From JAFGPJ01 sp964439135 (GTDB lineage: Bacteria > Planctomycetota > Phycisphaerae > Sedimentisphaerales > Anaerobacaceae), in the NCBI GenBank assembly GCA_964439135.1, contig CAYTNN010000084.1, positions 1 through 17,077 of the forward strand: a stretch of DNA of 17,077 nucleotides. The letters are read 5' to 3'. The notes below the pieces were generated by a model. The model worked only from the letters and a program-made list of their open reading frames with translations. It did not search any database and was not told where the DNA came from. Positions 15,348 to 17,077 of the stretch are shown in pieces. A program made the translations under genes and the position numbers. Every line of letters begins with the position of its first letter. Within the stretch, counting starts at the first letter, position 1.

Positions 15348-15444
15348 AAGAAAACCGGGAACATTCGCTTCTGTCTGGACGTTAGCGTCACTATTTGGTG
15401 CTGCCTCGATGAGAAGTACTGTAACTGCGGTCCGCCAATAAGTT

Positions 15445-16584
15445 ATGGAAAAAGTCCGCCTATTCTTTATCGATAATCTGCGAATCCTGCTGATCACGCT
15501 GGTTATGATGATCCACCTGTCCATAACCTATGGCGGCGAAGGGAGTTGGTACTACAGAGACGGCCAGGCGGATACACTTTCATCCATCCTGCTGACCTGG
15601 CACAATGCGACTGTCCAGGCCTTCTCAATGGGGCTGTTTTTTATGATAGCGGGCTATTTCACGCCCGGCTCCTATGACCGCAAAGGCCCCCGGCAATTCC
15701 TTAAGGACCGGCTGCTGCGTCTGGGCATCCCCATGCTTTGCTACGACTTCATCATCGGTCCGCTTATGGCTTATCCGCTAATTAAGATTGGCGCCCGGAA
15801 GTCCGATGGTTCTTATCTCGGCTATCTTAGCCGGTACTACAGCACGTTCCACATCGGGACCGGGCCGTTGTGGTTTGTCGAGGCCCTGCTGATATTCGCG
15901 ATTTGCTATGCCCTGTGGCGGGCATTTGTAAAAGTTCCTTCTCCGGCCGTGCAAGATGAAACCGGACTGCCGGGCAATCTGAAAATCGCGGTTTTCATTC
16001 TTGCCCTGACCGGTGTTACCTTTGCAGTACGGATATGGCTTCCTGTAGGCTGGAGTTTCGAACCTTTGAATTTTCAGTTTCCATTTTTCCCACAGTACAT
16101 CTGCATGTTTATTGTCGGAATCGTCGCTTATCGCCGTAACTGGCTGACGCGGATTACCGATGCTATGGGCAGGCTCTGGCTCTGCCTGGCCGTAGTTATG
16201 ATTGTCATCGTTTTCCCGGCCCTGTTCACACTGGGCGGAGCAGCAAAAGGCAATATAGCACCGTTTCTCGGTGGCCTGCACTGGCAATGCTTTACCTACG
16301 CTCTCTGGGAGCAGTTAACCGGCGTTGCGTTAATCATCGCCCTGCCGGCCCTGTTCCGCAAACGGCTCAACCGGCAGGGAAAGATTACCAGGGCGATGGC
16401 CGGCAGCGCATATACGGCGTATATCATCCACGCCCCGGTCGTTATCCTCGTGGCTATCGCGATCAGAAACATCAGCCTGTATCCGCTTTTGAAATTCGCA
16501 TTGGCCATCATGATTTCAATGCCGCTGTGCTTTGGCCTCGGCAACATCATTCGCAAGATTCCGCTGGCAAGAAGAATATTGTAA
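15445..16584 (+). CDS. Acyltransferase family 3 integral membrane protein
   Basis: 379 residues with about ten hydrophobic helices: roughly 12-30, 55-72, 90-112, 138-158, 177-198, 208-227, 240-262, 283-300, 314-337 and 340-362. FIDNLRILLITLVMMIHLS at the N-terminus gives the conserved His of helix 1, and RLLRLGIPML supplies the basic motif at the next loop. These are features of the acyltransferase-3 family, which includes OafA and the OpgC/MdoC-like glucan succinylases. It would transfer acyl groups to sugars or polymers at the inner membrane; donor and target are unknown. No Shine-Dalgarno precedes the ATG, but a stop codon directly upstream in frame (15439-15441) leaves no earlier start. 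It lies 97 bases after xylA on the same strand. Confidence 0.85.
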   Translation: MEKVRLFFIDNLRILLITLVMMIHLSITYGGEGSWYYRDGQADTLSSILLTWHNATVQAFSMGLFFMIAGYFTPGSYDRKGPRQFLKDRLLRLGIPMLCYDFIIGPLMAYPLIKIGARKSDGSYLGYLSRYYSTFHIGTGPLWFVEALLIFAICYALWRAFVKVPSPAVQDETGLPGNLKIAVFILALTGVTFAVRIWLPVGWSFEPLNFQFPFFPQYICMFIVGIVAYRRNWLTRITDAMGRLWLCLAVVMIVIVFPALFTLGGAAKGNIAPFLGGLHWQCFTYALWEQLTGVALIIALPALFRKRLNRQGKITRAMAGSAYTAYIIHAPVVILVAIAIRNISLYPLLKFALAIMISMPLCFGLGNIIRKIPLARRIL

Positions 16585-16603
16585 TATGGAATGTTCTTTC
16601 CGC

Positions 16604-17077
16604 TCAGATTATCAACATAGCGTCGCCGTAGGAGTAGAAACGATATCGCTGCTCGATGGCGTGCTGGTAGGCGGCGAGGATGTTTTCGAGCCCTGCGAAG
16701 GCCGCTACCAGTGCTAAAAGCGTGGATTTGGGCAGATGGAAGTTCGTTATCATCGCATCGATCATCTTGAACTTGTAGCCCGGCATGATGAATAATTCCG
16801 TCGTTCCCGCGGCAGCTTTCATTTGTGAGCCGGCAGCGATGGTTTCGAGGACTCTTGTTGAAGTCGTACCGATTGATATAATTCGATTGCCCTTATTTTT
16901 TACCGCATTTATTATCGCAGCATTCTCCTGGTCGATACTGAATTGTTCCTGGTGGATTTTATGGTCTTCAAGATTATCCTCGGTGACCGGCTTGAACGTT
17001 CCTGCTCCGACGTGGAGCGTGATAAAGGCGAATTTTATGCCGGCCTGCTTTAGCTGCTCGATGAGCGGTTCGGTAAA
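16604..17077 (-). CDS. queA: S-adenosylmethionine:tRNA ribosyltransferase-isomerase, C-terminal part
   Basis: Makes epoxyqueuosine in tRNA by transferring and isomerising the ribosyl part of SAM onto preQ1 at the wobble position. 157 codons are visible and the gene continues past the right edge; complete proteins have about 340-365 residues, so the N-terminal half is missing. Visible blocks are FAFITLHVGAGTFKPV, EDHKIHQE, IISIGTTSTRVLET, LFIMPGYKFKMIDAMITNFH, LPKSTLLALVAAFAG and YRFYSYGDAMLI, all characteristic of QueA. The frame is intact to TGA at 16604-16606. It is convergent with the acyltransferase gene, with only 19 bases between stop codons and no hairpin. Confidence 0.95.
   Translation of the reverse strand, partial: FTEPLIEQLKQAGIKFAFITLHVGAGTFKPVTEDNLEDHKIHQEQFSIDQENAAIINAVKNKGNRIISIGTTSTRVLETIAAGSQMKAAAGTTELFIMPGYKFKMIDAMITNFHLPKSTLLALVAAFAGLENILAAYQHAIEQRYRFYSYGDAMLII

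Noticed and set aside
15348..15444. Protein-like open frame after xylA (GTFASVWTLASLFGAA)
   Set aside because: Open only as the continuation of a shadow frame inside xylA, with no start of its own; a translated search could reopen it.
1..17077. CRISPR array, insertion sequence, toxin-antitoxin or defence genes
   Set aside because: No regularly spaced short repeats, transposase motifs or matching small gene pairs were seen on either strand; the only repeats are the duplicated porin flanks.

Overview
The window looks like a piece of a Gram-negative, polysaccharide-degrading bacterium, most likely a planctomycete of the Phycisphaerae type. This is inferred from the mix of outer-membrane beta-barrel proteins (one TorF-like), two Tat-exported Cys-type sulfatases with an exported GH2 glycosidase, a class II xylose isomerase, and a LysM/YkuD L,D-transpeptidase. 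No rRNA or other taxonomic marker is present, so Verrucomicrobiota/Kiritimatiellota-like hosts are not excluded.

Region 1 (1-3550, minus strand, AT-richer): three genes for exported outer-membrane beta-barrel proteins, each followed by a rho-independent terminator built on an AAAAGGCTG/CAGCCTTTT stem. The first (139-972) is a TorF-like porin preceded by a possible 26-codon leader ORF. The other two (1278-2198 and 2561-3379) are diverged paralogs that sit inside a tandem duplication. Their 5' and 3' flanks are far more alike than their coding regions. A decayed copy of the 3' end of the first paralog is stranded directly behind the stop codon of the second.

Region 2 (3698-6882, plus strand): a compact housekeeping operon, rarA (AAA+ clamp-loader-like ATPase), 5-formyltetrahydrofolate cyclo-ligase, and a membrane-anchored LysM L,D-transpeptidase, with gaps of one base between genes. 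A near-consensus sigma70-type promoter lies so close to the rarA ATG that the mRNA may be leaderless. The 225-base gap after the operon holds a possible gene remnant on the minus strand.

Region 3 (7108-12408, plus strand, more GC-rich): exported GH2 glycosidase, sulfatase 1 and sulfatase 2. The arrangement suggests stepwise desulfation and exo-cleavage of a sulfated glycan in the periplasm or outside the cell.

Region 4 (12412-15347, plus strand): xylB and xylA (xylulokinase, xylose isomerase) with their own strong promoter and a 26-bp inverted repeat covering the expected transcription start, a candidate operator. Together with region 3 this suggests a sulfated, xylose-containing glycan as substrate; that link is inference.

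Region 5 (15445-17077): a ten-helix acyltransferase-3 family membrane protein, then the 3' part of queA (tRNA queuosine synthesis) on the minus strand, running off the right edge. I found no CRISPR array, tRNA, rRNA, insertion sequence or recognisable defence system. The most unusual structure is the duplicated porin locus with its stranded gene tail.
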